Positions 6,408-14,427 are shown, counted from the stretch's first letter. The stretch is 14,427 bases of DNA from UBA9926 sp913052075 (GCA_913052075.1 CAJXDD010000046.1:1-14427), one strand, 5' to 3'. Notes: generated by a model from the letters alone, not told the origin. Made by a program: numbers and translations.

Positions 6408-9400
6408 TTAGACTGCTGAGAGTGCAACTGCCTCGTCTACATCGACGGTTACCATTCGAGATACGCCGGCTTCGTGCATGGTGACACCCATCAATTGCTC
6501 AGCCATTTCCATGGTTACTTTGTTGTGAGTGATGTAAATGAACTGAACCGTACGGGACATTTCTTTGACCATCTCGCAGAAACGGCCAACGTTGGCGTCA
6601 TCTAGCGGAGCATCAACCTCATCCAACATACAAAACGGAGCTGGATTCAGGTTAAAGATTGAGAATACTAGCGCGATTGCTGTGAGCGCCTTCTCACCGC
6701 CACTCAGCAGCTGGATACTGGCGTTCCGCTTGCCAGGAGGCCTTGCCATCAATCCTACTCCAGTATCGAGCAAGTCCTCACCGGTCATCTCTAGGTAGGC
6801 GTGCCCTCCGCCAAACAGTTTAGGGAATAGCTGCTGGAGTTTCGAATTAACAAGGTCAAAGGTCTCTTTAAAGCGCGTTCTTGTTTCGATATCGATCTTT
6901 CGAATAGCTTGAAGCAACGTATCTAGCGCCTTTTCAAGATCTTCATTCTGCGCATCCAAGTACGCCTTGCGTTCTGACTGAACCTTGAACTCGTCAATGG
7001 CTGCAAGGTTGATCGCGCCGAGCCGCTGAATGCGGTTGCCAACGGTGGTGAGGCTTGCCTCCCACGTGGATTCCTCTGCTCCTTCAGGCAATCCTTCGAT
7101 CACTGACTGAGGCTCCACCTGCTGCTCTGCTAATTGCTCAGTAATGGTACCAAGCCGAACATCGATCCCTTGGTAGTCCAGTCGCTGAGATTCCAATCCC
7201 GCGCGGACATCCTCAACACCCGACTCTGCGCTTGAACGTTGCTGCTCTAGCGAATTGACTCCGGCTTCAATCTCAGACTGCCGCTGCCGAAGGGCGGTTA
7301 ATTGCTCCTCAATCCCTTGCCTCGCGGCTAATTTCTGATTCAGGTCCGAGCGAAGCTGTTGCGATGGTGCCTCGAGCTCATCTCGAGTCCTCCGCTGTTC
7401 GTCAATGCGTTGAAAGAGCTGCGTCTCTCTCTCGGTTAACCGTGCCATGAGCGCATTTGCACCACTAATTTGAGTCTGAAGGTTCTGCTGAAGCATGCTG
7501 GCCTCGAAGCCCGCGCTCTGATCCTTTGCAGCGACTTGCTTGGCTGCCTCTAATTGCTCTGCCAGCACCTGCAATTGGGTTTCCCGATCCACTCGCCGCG
7601 CTTCTAAGTCAGCCATTTGATCCATGGCCCCTGTCAAAGCGCCCCGCGCTTCACGGACCCGCGAATCGTCCTCATCTAATTGGATTTGCGACGCACTGAT
7701 TTCTTTCTTGGCTCGCTCAAGCTCGGCTGCAATTTGCTCAGACTGGATCCGTCGGGCCGTTAACCGCGCCCTCGTCTCTCCAAAACTACGCTGCTGCTCG
7801 GTCAATCGTCGCTGGGATTCATCCCGCTCTTGTTCGAGTACCAATAGCTGGTGCTGCCCACCCTCAAGCTCGGCCTCAAGTTCGACCACCGAAGCATTGA
7901 CACCTGCCACCTCTCGATCGAGCGCCTCCAGCTCCCGTTGCCGACGTACCACCCCGGCGGTCTCATCCACTTTTTGGCTCACCCGAACCCAATTTCTGCC
8001 CAACCAAATTCCGTCGCGGGTGATCACGGATTCGTTATCACCCAACTGAGCGGCGATGTTGATCGCATCATTCAGGTCCTCTGCTAGTCGAATGGGTTTG
8101 AGCCACGCGGCAATAGCTGCATCAGCGGACACCACAGAATCTAGAGTTGTGCCTGAAGGGTTTGGTTGCTCTTGGCTTCCACTGGGGGATGCGCTTACGA
8201 GCGCGGCTGCACCTGCCGTCAAGTTCGATATGGCCGGCACGTGAGCTAGGATGTCATCGGCGATAATCGCCTGCAAGGTATCTCCAAGGACTGCCTCCAC
8301 CGCAACTTCCCAGCCCGCCTGCACCTTGAGACGCTCTCCGACTCTTGGCAGCGCGCTGAGGCCAAGATTCTCGAGAAACGCTTGTTCCTCTCCACCCTGT
8401 CCTAATGCGGCTTGCTGCAGCGCTTCTAGGGATGCCAGACGACCGCCAAGGTGTTGAGCATCGCGCCGACGCTCATCCAACCGCTTGGTCAGCGACTCAT
8501 TGTCCTCTCGGACCACGCTCATTTGCTTGGTTATTTCTGCGAGTTCCGATTCAATCCGCTGCACTTGCGCCTGCTGAGTCTCAAGCATCGCCTCAAGCGG
8601 TTTTAGTTCTTGCTCGGCGGACTGCTGCTCAAGCTGGCTTTGATCGGTTTTCAACTGATTGATTCGCCCGGTGAGCCGGCCTATGGAATCTTCAAGCATC
8701 GAGATTTTCGATTGCGCGATTTCTCCTGCTTGCCTTGCCTCGCTTTGCGCCCGAGTAAACGATTCCCAGTCACGCTCGGCCGTTCGCAGTGCTTGCTCGG
8801 CAGTCGCGAGTGCCTCAGAGGATACGGCTTGAGCGGCAGTGACCGCCTCAATTTTTGGGCCTAGCGCCTCCAGCTCCGACGTCAATCGCGACAGTTCCAA
8901 TTGATCTGTGGCAAGTCGCGCTCTCGTCTCACCCAGTTCCTCTTCGCCGGCCTTGATATCTTCATTCAATGCCTGAGCGCGCTCGGATTGATACTGGATG
9001 CTTTCCTCGATGCGCGCGATTTCGGTACCCAAATCATAATACTGACGTTGCACGTCGCTGCTCTGATCGATCACCTGCTGAGCGTCGGCCCGTTTGGCCA
9101 CAATCTCCGCCTCTAAGCGGCGCTGATCCGTAATCTTGGCCTGCAGTTCGGTCTCAAGATGATCGATTTGCTTCTTCTTGCTCTCAGCATTGGCTTTGAG
9201 TTTCTGCCAGCGCAAACCAAGTACTTGAGCTTGCAGAGTTCGCTCTTCTTCCTTCAACGCTTTATATCGCTCTGCCGCTTTTGACTGGCGCTCTAAGTGT
9301 TGAATCTGGCGTTCGAGCTCTTCTCTTAGATCACGAAGGCGGTCAAGGTTATCTCGGGTGTGTGAGATTCGGCGCTCTGTTTCCTTGCGGCGCTCCTTGT

Positions 9401-9917
9401 ACTTCGAAATGCCTGCCGCTTCTTCAAGGTAAACCCTTAACTCTTCTGGCTTGGCTTCAATGAGCTGACTGATCATGCCCTGCTCGATGATCGAGTAACT
9501 TCTTGGGCCAAGGCCTGTGCCCAAGAAAATATCTGTAATGTCTTTACGGCGGCACTTCACGTTGTTTAAGAAGTAAGAGGACTGACCGTCTCGGGATACC
9601 TGGCGTTTGATCGAAATTTCGGTATACCCCGCGTATTCGCCAGATAACCGCCCCGCAGAATTATCAAATAGCAACTCAATACTGGCTTGGCCGACAGGCT
9701 TGCGGCTCACTGCTCCATTAAAAATCACATCAGTCATGGACTCGCCGCGAAGATTCTTCGCCGAGATCTCGCCCATGACCCATCTAACGGCATCGATAAT
9801 GTTCGACTTACCACAGCCATTAGGGCCAACTACACCACACAAATTGGTGGAAAACGGAACAGTTGTCTGATCGACGAATGACTTGAAACCGGCGAGCTTG
9901 ATAGCTTGGAGACGCAT
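6408..9917 (-). CDS. smc: Chromosome segregation ATPase Smc
   Basis: A full-length 1169-residue SMC protein, the ATPase of the bacterial SMC-ScpAB condensin that compacts and helps segregate the chromosome. The N-terminal head has Walker A GPNGCGKSN (31-39, Lys37), the LRGESMTDVIF block (56-66) and the Q-loop region YSIIEQGMI. A long coiled coil rich in Glu, Gln, Arg and Ala runs from about 165 to 490, then a globular hinge (about 505-660, including VAVEAVLGDTLQAIIADD), then the returning coiled coil (about 660-1010). The C-terminal head carries the ABC signature LLSGGEKAL (near 1069), Walker B FCMLDEVDAPLDD (near 1099) and the switch ITHNK. The start is ATG at 9917, fixed by the conserved MRLQAIKLAGFKSF opening, though no good ribosome site precedes it. 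It is divergent from the hydrolase gene, with 113 bases between the two starts. ScpA/ScpB and MukB are not in the window. No clear terminator follows. Confidence 0.97.
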   Translation of the reverse strand: MRLQAIKLAGFKSFVDQTTVPFSTNLCGVVGPNGCGKSNIIDAVRWVMGEISAKNLRGESMTDVIFNGAVSRKPVGQASIELLFDNSAGRLSGEYAGYTEISIKRQVSRDGQSSYFLNNVKCRRKDITDIFLGTGLGPRSYSIIEQGMISQLIEAKPEELRVYLEEAAGISKYKERRKETERRISHTRDNLDRLRDLREELERQIQHLERQSKAAERYKALKEEERTLQAQVLGLRWQKLKANAESKKKQIDHLETELQAKITDQRRLEAEIVAKRADAQQVIDQSSDVQRQYYDLGTEIARIEESIQYQSERAQALNEDIKAGEEELGETRARLATDQLELSRLTSELEALGPKIEAVTAAQAVSSEALATAEQALRTAERDWESFTRAQSEARQAGEIAQSKISMLEDSIGRLTGRINQLKTDQSQLEQQSAEQELKPLEAMLETQQAQVQRIESELAEITKQMSVVREDNESLTKRLDERRRDAQHLGGRLASLEALQQAALGQGGEEQAFLENLGLSALPRVGERLKVQAGWEVAVEAVLGDTLQAIIADDILAHVPAISNLTAGAAALVSASPSGSQEQPNPSGTTLDSVVSADAAIAAWLKPIRLAEDLNDAINIAAQLGDNESVITRDGIWLGRNWVRVSQKVDETAGVVRRQRELEALDREVAGVNASVVELEAELEGGQHQLLVLEQERDESQRRLTEQQRSFGETRARLTARRIQSEQIAAELERAKKEISASQIQLDEDDSRVREARGALTGAMDQMADLEARRVDRETQLQVLAEQLEAAKQVAAKDQSAGFEASMLQQNLQTQISGANALMARLTERETQLFQRIDEQRRTRDELEAPSQQLRSDLNQKLAARQGIEEQLTALRQRQSEIEAGVNSLEQQRSSAESGVEDVRAGLESQRLDYQGIDVRLGTITEQLAEQQVEPQSVIEGLPEGAEESTWEASLTTVGNRIQRLGAINLAAIDEFKVQSERKAYLDAQNEDLEKALDTLLQAIRKIDIETRTRFKETFDLVNSKLQQLFPKLFGGGHAYLEMTGEDLLDTGVGLMARPPGKRNASIQLLSGGEKALTAIALVFSIFNLNPAPFCMLDEVDAPLDDANVGRFCEMVKEMSRTVQFIYITHNKVTMEMAEQLMGVTMHEAGVSRMVTVDVDEAVALSAV

Positions 9918-10030
9918 CCGCGGATATTACTTTAAAGCGCTGATGAGCGAAACAAAAAGGTCGACCGAGTATCGAAGTCTTGGAAGTCTGCCGCTACACT
10001 CAATCCTTGTCTGTACCACGATATGACCTC

Positions 10031-11080
10031 ATGACCGCGCTTTACTTCGCCATTGGCAGTATTACCATATCGGTTCTTATCTGGTTGCTTGCTCGCTATG
10101 GTGGCCCAACGCTGAATGCTCGTGCCCCTGAATCTCGCGTGCCGATTGGACTCCAATATTCTGATCTCGTCGACTGGCTTAAGACGCAAGAGGATCAGCT
10201 TCCTATCGTCGCTGGAGCGGAATCTAGAATTCTTCTGGCAGGCCCCTCAAAGGACGGCAACGGGTTGAACCCAAAAGGACAGGACAACAAAACCCCTGTC
10301 TCGATTCTCCACATCCACGGATTCTCGGCCTGCAGGCAAGAGACGGCACCCGTCGCTGAGCAGCTCGCCAATCGATTGGGTGCACACCTCGTCGAGGCGC
10401 GACTCGCTGGGCATGGATTGACGAGCCAGGCGATGGAGGCCAGCGCGGAGGATTGGTTGCAGAGCGTTACCGATGGTATGGATTTAGCTCATCGCCTGGG
10501 TGAGCGTGTCTTGATCATTGGCACATCAACGGGCGCACCGCTTGGATGCTGGGCTGCGAAAGTGCTCGCCGAACGATATGGGTCACCTCTTGCCATGATG
10601 TATATGGCGCCGAATTTTGGCATCAACCAATCCTTCGCTTGGCTACTCACGCTCCCTGGCAGTCGGTTTTTCATCCCCTTGATCCTGGGTGCTACGAGAA
10701 CGTGGGAGGCCGAATCTGAAGCCGTTGCTAAATACTGGTCAACCAGTTACTCGACACTGGCGGTCATCGAGATGCAAAAGGTCGTTGATTGGTTCGAGGC
10801 TCAGTCTCCCGCGTCATGGAACATGCCTTTGGGGATAATGCTTGGTGATTTAGATCCAACGATTAGTGCTAAAAAGGCGCTGCGCGTGTTGGAGAAGTGG
10901 GGTGACCCTCGTTCAAAGCGCTTGCCCATTCCGGAGCAAGAGACAATGGCTCAGCATGTTTTTGCCGGCGACATCGCAGGACCAGATCTCACCACTCATT
11001 GCGTCGATCAATTCGAATTATTCGCTAAGGAATGTTTGACTGCCAAGCACTCGCCTTTTGCCGCCGAGCTATCGCCATAG
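10031..11080 (+). CDS. Membrane-anchored alpha/beta hydrolase
   Basis: A 349-residue alpha/beta-hydrolase-fold enzyme with one N-terminal hydrophobic helix (about residues 3-21, ALYFAIGSITISVLIWLLA) that probably anchors it in the inner membrane. Fold landmarks are HIHGFSA (His96-Gly97, oxyanion-hole region), the nucleophile elbow GTSTG with Ser166, a candidate acid in GDLD (Asp273 or Asp275) and a candidate His309 in QHVFAGD. This looks like the monoacylglycerol lipase / carboxylesterase part of the superfamily; the substrate cannot be read from the sequence. I chose ATG 10031 because it sits directly before the membrane helix. TTG at 9980 would add 17 residues, and neither start has a good ribosome site. 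It is transcribed away from smc and stands alone, with about 250 bases before the next gene. Confidence 0.83.
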   Translation: MTALYFAIGSITISVLIWLLARYGGPTLNARAPESRVPIGLQYSDLVDWLKTQEDQLPIVAGAESRILLAGPSKDGNGLNPKGQDNKTPVSILHIHGFSACRQETAPVAEQLANRLGAHLVEARLAGHGLTSQAMEASAEDWLQSVTDGMDLAHRLGERVLIIGTSTGAPLGCWAAKVLAERYGSPLAMMYMAPNFGINQSFAWLLTLPGSRFFIPLILGATRTWEAESEAVAKYWSTSYSTLAVIEMQKVVDWFEAQSPASWNMPLGIMLGDLDPTISAKKALRVLEKWGDPRSKRLPIPEQETMAQHVFAGDIAGPDLTTHCVDQFELFAKECLTAKHSPFAAELSP

Positions 11081-11332
11081 AAAGCGCCAGGAGCGATCTT
11101 GTTAACCCGTGTCACATGGGCGTAAGACTAAACGTCTCGCATGGATTTGGAATTAGAATCCTGCTGTGTGGAGAGTAGACCCATGAGGCAAAGGCGCGTA
11201 ATTTAGCCCGCTCACTGCGAGAGGTCGCGCAGGCTTTTATGATTGCCTACCCTCCTTGATGATCGCGAGGCGATAACAAAGACAAGTATTAGGGAATCAC
11301 TATCCACCATTACATTAAGCAAACTAACGATC

Positions 11333-13585
11333 ATGCAAAGATTCAATACCCCCAGACAATGTAAAGGAAGACCAGGACAACAAGCGCTCCCTCCCCAAGG
11401 CGGTGCAGCGGCAATTGAAGCGAGGCTCGAATCAAGAACCCGCCTTAACACTATTCAAACCGCCTTTCTAACGGCGTGTGTTATCGCCGGCCTAGTCGCT
11501 TGTAGCAAGCCAGCAATCGACGAAGGGCTTGAATATCCAGACACCAGGATCAGTGAACATACGGACCTCTATCATGGCGAGACCGTTAGTGACCCGTACC
11601 GCTGGTTAGAGGACGATTTAAGTACCGAAACCAAAGACTGGATCGAGCGACAAAATGACACCACCTTCGGTTACCTAGCCAACATCCCTTATCGAGACGA
11701 ATTAAAAGATCGATACGCCGCATTGATCGACTATCCAACCGAGTCAGCACCCTTTACCGAAGGCGACTGGCAATACTTCTATCAAAATTCAGGATCTCAA
11801 AATCACTCCGTTCTGATGCGTCGCCAGGGCAATGATGAATCCGTCGTCTTCTTGGATCCCAACACCTTTAGTGACGACGCGACCGTATCGCTAGCTGGAA
11901 TCGCCTTCTCCGAAAACGGCCAGTACGCTGCATACGCCACCTCTGACGCCGGGTCAGACTGGCGAACCGTCCATGTCATCGACACTGAGACGCTAGCGCC
12001 CTTAAACGCTGCACTTCAGCACGTGAAATTTTCAGGCCTGAGCTGGCAGGGAGATCAAGGGTTTTATTACTCGAGCTACACGCTCCCGGAAGGAAGTGCA
12101 CTCAGCGCTCGGGTTGATCAACACCTGCTCTTTTTTCACAAGGTCGGCGATGACCAATCGCAAGATCGCCTCATCTTCGGTGCTGGCGCAGATGAGCAGC
12201 GGCGCTATGTCTCAGGCCGAGTCAGCGAAGATGGACAGTTCCTCGCGGTCGAGGGCGCGCAAACAACCGCAGGCAATGATCTAAGAGTGAAATCCACAGC
12301 TGAAGCGCACGACTGGGTGACGGTACAGAGCGACATGTCGGCGGACACGCGCCTTATAACGACCAAAGATGACTACCTCTTCTTGTTCACGAACCTGAAT
12401 GCCCCGAATGGCAGACTGGTAAAAACAACTCTCGATCAGCCTGAGTCAGTCCAGTGGGTAGACGTGATCCCGGAAAGCGACGCGCCGCTCAGAGTTTCAA
12501 CCGGCGCTGGATACCTTTTTGCCCATTACATGATTGATGCGCAATCGAGGCTTTATCAATACGACTTAGAGGGCAACCGCCTCAGAGAAATCCCGCTACC
12601 CGCGCCAGGCTCGGCCTCACTGCCAAGGGGTAAGGAAGACGACAAGACCCTCTACTATCGCTTCACCAACTATGCGACGCCATCGACAATCTATGCGCTA
12701 GACCCAGCGACCGGTGAGTCACGTCTGCACTTTAGACCAAGCATTGCCTTCAATCCCGATGAATATGTCTCACGGCAGGTTTTTTACACCTCAAAGGATG
12801 GCACTCGTGTGCCGATGATGATCACCCATTTAAAGGATAGGGATCCCTCTGAGCCAACGCCGACTATCCTGTATGGCTATGGCGGCTTTGATATTTCGCT
12901 CACTCCTAGCTTTAATAGCGCGGTCGGCCTCTGGCTATCGTTGGGCGGCATTTACGCAGTACCCAATCTCAGAGGTGGTGGTGAATACGGAAAAGATTGG
13001 CACTTGGCCGGCACCCAGCGGCAAAAGCAGAACGTCTTCGATGATTTCATTGCAGCGGCCGAATACCTCATTCGAGAGGGCTTTACCGACTCGAGCAAAC
13101 TCGCTATTCGTGGTCGCTCTAATGGTGGTCTTCTAGTAGGAGTCGTGATGACCCAGCGGCCTGACCTCGCGCGCGTTGCGCTACCGGGCGTTGGCGTAAT
13201 GGACATGCTGCGTTATCACCAGTTCACCGCGGGCGCTGGATGGGCCTACGACTACGGCACAGCCGACGATAGTCCAGAGATGTTCGAATATTTGAAAGGG
13301 TACTCGCCCGTCCATAATTTGCGCCCAGGCACACGCTATCCTGCAACACTCGTTACCACTGCGGATCACGATGATAGGGTGGTGCCAGCGCACTCATTTA
13401 AGTTTGCGGCAGGGCTGCAGGCTGCGCAAAGAGAACCCTCACCAACGCTCATCAGAATCGAAACAGGCGCGGGGCACGGCGAGGGGACGTCATTAAGCAA
13501 GCGCATTGCTCAAACCGCTGATGAATTTGCATTTACTTTGTATAACCTTGGTGTAACAGAGTTGGAGGCACCTCGTTCTGAGTAA
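11333..13585 (+). CDS. Prolyl oligopeptidase family (S9A) serine peptidase, predicted lipoprotein
   Basis: A 750-residue (from ATG 11333) peptidase of family S9A, which cleaves short peptides after Pro. The N-terminal seven-bladed propeller follows the hallmark DPYRWLED segment. The C-terminal alpha/beta-hydrolase domain begins near YTSKDGTRVPMMI and includes YGYGGF and NLRGGGEYG. The triad is complete: Ser596 in GRSNGG, Asp680 in DHDDRVVP and His715 in GAGHG. A hydrophobic segment ending in LVAC, with Cys57 as lipidation site, predicts an envelope lipoprotein rather than the cytosolic form. The signal has an unusually long N-region: no ATG, GTG or TTG lies between 11333 and the hydrophobic core. 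An in-frame TTG at 11243 would lengthen it by 30 residues, and neither start has a good ribosome site. The preceding 252 bases (11081-11332) hold a CCCGTG-TCA-CATGGG hairpin (11106-11120) but no gene. The last codons overlap the next gene. Confidence 0.88.
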   Translation: MQRFNTPRQCKGRPGQQALPPQGGAAAIEARLESRTRLNTIQTAFLTACVIAGLVACSKPAIDEGLEYPDTRISEHTDLYHGETVSDPYRWLEDDLSTETKDWIERQNDTTFGYLANIPYRDELKDRYAALIDYPTESAPFTEGDWQYFYQNSGSQNHSVLMRRQGNDESVVFLDPNTFSDDATVSLAGIAFSENGQYAAYATSDAGSDWRTVHVIDTETLAPLNAALQHVKFSGLSWQGDQGFYYSSYTLPEGSALSARVDQHLLFFHKVGDDQSQDRLIFGAGADEQRRYVSGRVSEDGQFLAVEGAQTTAGNDLRVKSTAEAHDWVTVQSDMSADTRLITTKDDYLFLFTNLNAPNGRLVKTTLDQPESVQWVDVIPESDAPLRVSTGAGYLFAHYMIDAQSRLYQYDLEGNRLREIPLPAPGSASLPRGKEDDKTLYYRFTNYATPSTIYALDPATGESRLHFRPSIAFNPDEYVSRQVFYTSKDGTRVPMMITHLKDRDPSEPTPTILYGYGGFDISLTPSFNSAVGLWLSLGGIYAVPNLRGGGEYGKDWHLAGTQRQKQNVFDDFIAAAEYLIREGFTDSSKLAIRGRSNGGLLVGVVMTQRPDLARVALPGVGVMDMLRYHQFTAGAGWAYDYGTADDSPEMFEYLKGYSPVHNLRPGTRYPATLVTTADHDDRVVPAHSFKFAAGLQAAQREPSPTLIRIETGAGHGEGTSLSKRIAQTADEFAFTLYNLGVTELEAPRSE
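13564..13568 (+). promoter_or_regulatory. Strong ribosome binding site for the metallophosphoesterase
   Basis: GGAGG, the full anti-16S core, sits inside the 3' end of the peptidase gene, 9 bases before an in-frame CTG at 13578. Its distance from the first in-frame ATG (13614) is 45 bases, too far to serve it. This is the main reason for choosing the CTG start. Confidence 0.6.
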
Positions 13586-14153
13586 TCGTATCGGGCTCAT
13601 TGCTGACACTCACATGCCAGGGACCCTTGCGTCCCTCTGGCCCTCCGCACTCGCTTACCTTCAAGGCTGCGATTCCATCCTGCATGCAGGGGACCTACAC
13701 ACACTAGACGTGGTCGATGAGTTGTCAGCTATTGCTCAGGTCTACGTTTCTGAGGGTAACGGCGACATCGGTATCATCGATGAACGAGTTAGACCGACCT
13801 GGTCACTAACCTTTGGCTCCTTCAACATCGGCATGGTCCACCATTGCCCCTCACCTGAACGGAAAAGCGAGTCGTTCATCAAAGAGAAATTGAGCCAGCT
13901 CTTCACTGAGCTTCCCGATATCGTGATTTTTGGGCATACCCATCTTGAAATGGTGTATCAGTATGCCGATTTGACCTTGGTCAATCCCGGGTCCCCAACT
14001 CTGCCGAGAAACCGAGCTCTCCAGTTAGGAACGTTGGGCGAAATAATCATTGAGCAGGACAAGGCTACGATTCGTCTTGCTCAGCTGACTAATGAACACT
14101 GGAAAACTCACTCGCAATACGCCTCCGCAACAATCTCCAAAAATCCATCATGA
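13578..14153 (+). CDS. YfcE/MJ0936-type metallophosphoesterase
   Basis: A predicted 191-residue calcineurin-like phosphoesterase of the small YfcE/MJ0936 family: Mn2+/Ni2+-type two-metal enzymes acting on phosphodiesters in vitro, with physiological substrates largely unknown. Using the CTG at 13578 as start (read as Met), the N-terminus is SNRIGLIADTH, carrying the first metal motif Asp10-x-His12. Then come GD (Asp39, in HAGDLH), GN (Asn61, in EGNGD), His88 in VHH and the GHTH motif (His120, His122), followed by NPGSPTLPRN, typical of the family. The first ATG (13614) would drop Asp10 and His12, and with them metal site 1. An in-frame stop at 13554 prevents a start much further upstream. The gene overlaps the end of the peptidase gene by 8 bases and is surely co-transcribed with it. 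The CTG is inferred; ATC or ATT just downstream, or a sequencing error, are alternatives. Confidence 0.85.
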   Translation: MSNRIGLIADTHMPGTLASLWPSALAYLQGCDSILHAGDLHTLDVVDELSAIAQVYVSEGNGDIGIIDERVRPTWSLTFGSFNIGMVHHCPSPERKSESFIKEKLSQLFTELPDIVIFGHTHLEMVYQYADLTLVNPGSPTLPRNRALQLGTLGEIIIEQDKATIRLAQLTNEHWKTHSQYASATISKNPS

Positions 14154-14157
14154 TCGG

Positions 14158-14163
14158 TATAAT
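14158..14163 (+). promoter_or_regulatory. Consensus -10 box (TATAAT) upstream of the PHP gene
   Basis: A perfect TATAAT lies 5 bases after the phosphoesterase stop codon and 47 bases before the PHP GTG start. No good -35 hexamer is found 16-18 bases upstream (TCTCCA at the 18-base spacing is the best) and there is no extended TG. If used, it would give a leader of about 40 bases. Confidence 0.35.
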
Positions 14164-14210
14164 GGCGCCTCAACTTGGACGGACTGCCACTTTAGGTACC
14201 GCATTTAGCC

Positions 14211-14427
14211 GTGATTCTTGATCTGCATACTCATTCCATTAAATCTGACGATGGCAGAGCCAAAGTCGAAAATTACTGCCAATGGATCCGTGCGAAATCT
14301 CTACCCATTGATGGTTTCGTACTCACTGAGCATCGACAATTCGACTTTGAATCTGATTACTCTGATCTTGCTGCCTCGTTTGGCTTGACCATTTTAAAAG
14401 CCAGCGAAGTGGAAACCGAGTACGGCC
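14211..14427 (+). CDS. PHP-domain metal-dependent phosphoesterase, N-terminal part (runs off the right edge)
   Basis: The first 72 codons of a PHP (polymerase and histidinol phosphatase) domain protein. It begins MILDLHTHSIKSDDG, with the metal-binding DLHTHS motif (His6, His8) and Asp13 or Asp14. LTEH (38-41) forms the second PHP motif, and a conserved Glu follows in KASEVE (63-68). This arrangement matches the TrpH-like PHP phosphoesterases; whether it is a phosphatase, a nuclease-type enzyme or part of a longer protein cannot be told without the missing end. The start is GTG at 14211, the only start codon between an in-frame TAG at 14193 and the motif. The ribosome site is weak (AGG, 15 bases away). 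It follows the metallophosphoesterase by 57 bases, so the two could share a transcript as well as use the -10 element between them. Confidence 0.85.
   Translation, partial: MILDLHTHSIKSDDGRAKVENYCQWIRAKSLPIDGFVLTEHRQFDFESDYSDLAASFGLTILKASEVETEYG

Noticed and set aside
7624..8049. 141-codon plus-strand frame opposite smc
   Set aside because: Ser/Arg/Cys-rich complement of the Smc coiled coil and hinge; smc is intact, so this is a shadow frame.
11106..11120. CCCGTG-TCA-CATGGG hairpin after the hydrolase gene, considered as terminator or part of a tRNA
   Set aside because: No T-run follows, and no cloverleaf with a TTC-type arm could be built around it.
11212..11451. 79-codon minus-strand frame opposite the 5' end of the peptidase gene
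   Set aside because: Overlaps the peptidase leader and has no support beyond being open.
1..14427. CRISPR arrays, tRNA or rRNA genes, prophage or intact insertion sequences
   Set aside because: No regularly spaced repeats, tRNA-like folds, rRNA signatures or transposase/integrase coding were found by reading both strands.

Overview
The window looks like chromosomal core DNA from a gammaproteobacterium of the Smc-carrying (non-MukB) kind. The best evidence is the minus-strand block smc - zipA - ligA - lytic transglycosylase lipoprotein, an order I know from Pseudomonas-like gammaproteobacteria. ZipA is itself restricted to Gammaproteobacteria. A lipoprotein prolyl oligopeptidase and a PglL-type ligase fit a free-living, probably aquatic, Gram-negative host, but the species cannot be named from this sequence.

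Layout, left to right. Bases 1-214 hold the possible 3' end of an unidentified gene. Bases 215-1948 (+) encode a multi-pass Wzy/PglL-type O-antigen ligase or O-oligosaccharyltransferase, followed by a likely terminator. Bases 1949-2304 are a convergent intergenic stretch with a small tandem repeat. Bases 2305-9917 (-) carry, in order of transcription, smc (chromosome condensation), zipA (FtsZ membrane tether), ligA (NAD+-dependent DNA ligase) and a small SLT-type lipoprotein. The last three are joined by 4-base stop/start overlaps. A 217-base gap separates smc from zipA. It holds two short hairpins, a possible zipA promoter and a motif that resembles the flanks of REP/IS200-type transposase loci. 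To the right, transcribed divergently from smc, come a membrane-anchored alpha/beta hydrolase (10031-11080), a prolyl oligopeptidase lipoprotein (from about 11333 to 13585), an overlapping YfcE/MJ0936-type metallophosphoesterase (13578-14153) and the first 72 codons of a PHP-domain protein that runs off the right edge.

The most distinctive feature is start-codon use. Of nine recognisable genes, three begin with TTG (the ligase, zipA, ligA), one with GTG (PHP protein) and one apparently with CTG (the metallophosphoesterase). The CTG start lies downstream of a strong GGAGG. The first downstream ATG would remove the essential Asp-x-His metal-binding motif. The rest is mainly ordinary housekeeping, and I found no convincing undescribed multi-gene system.
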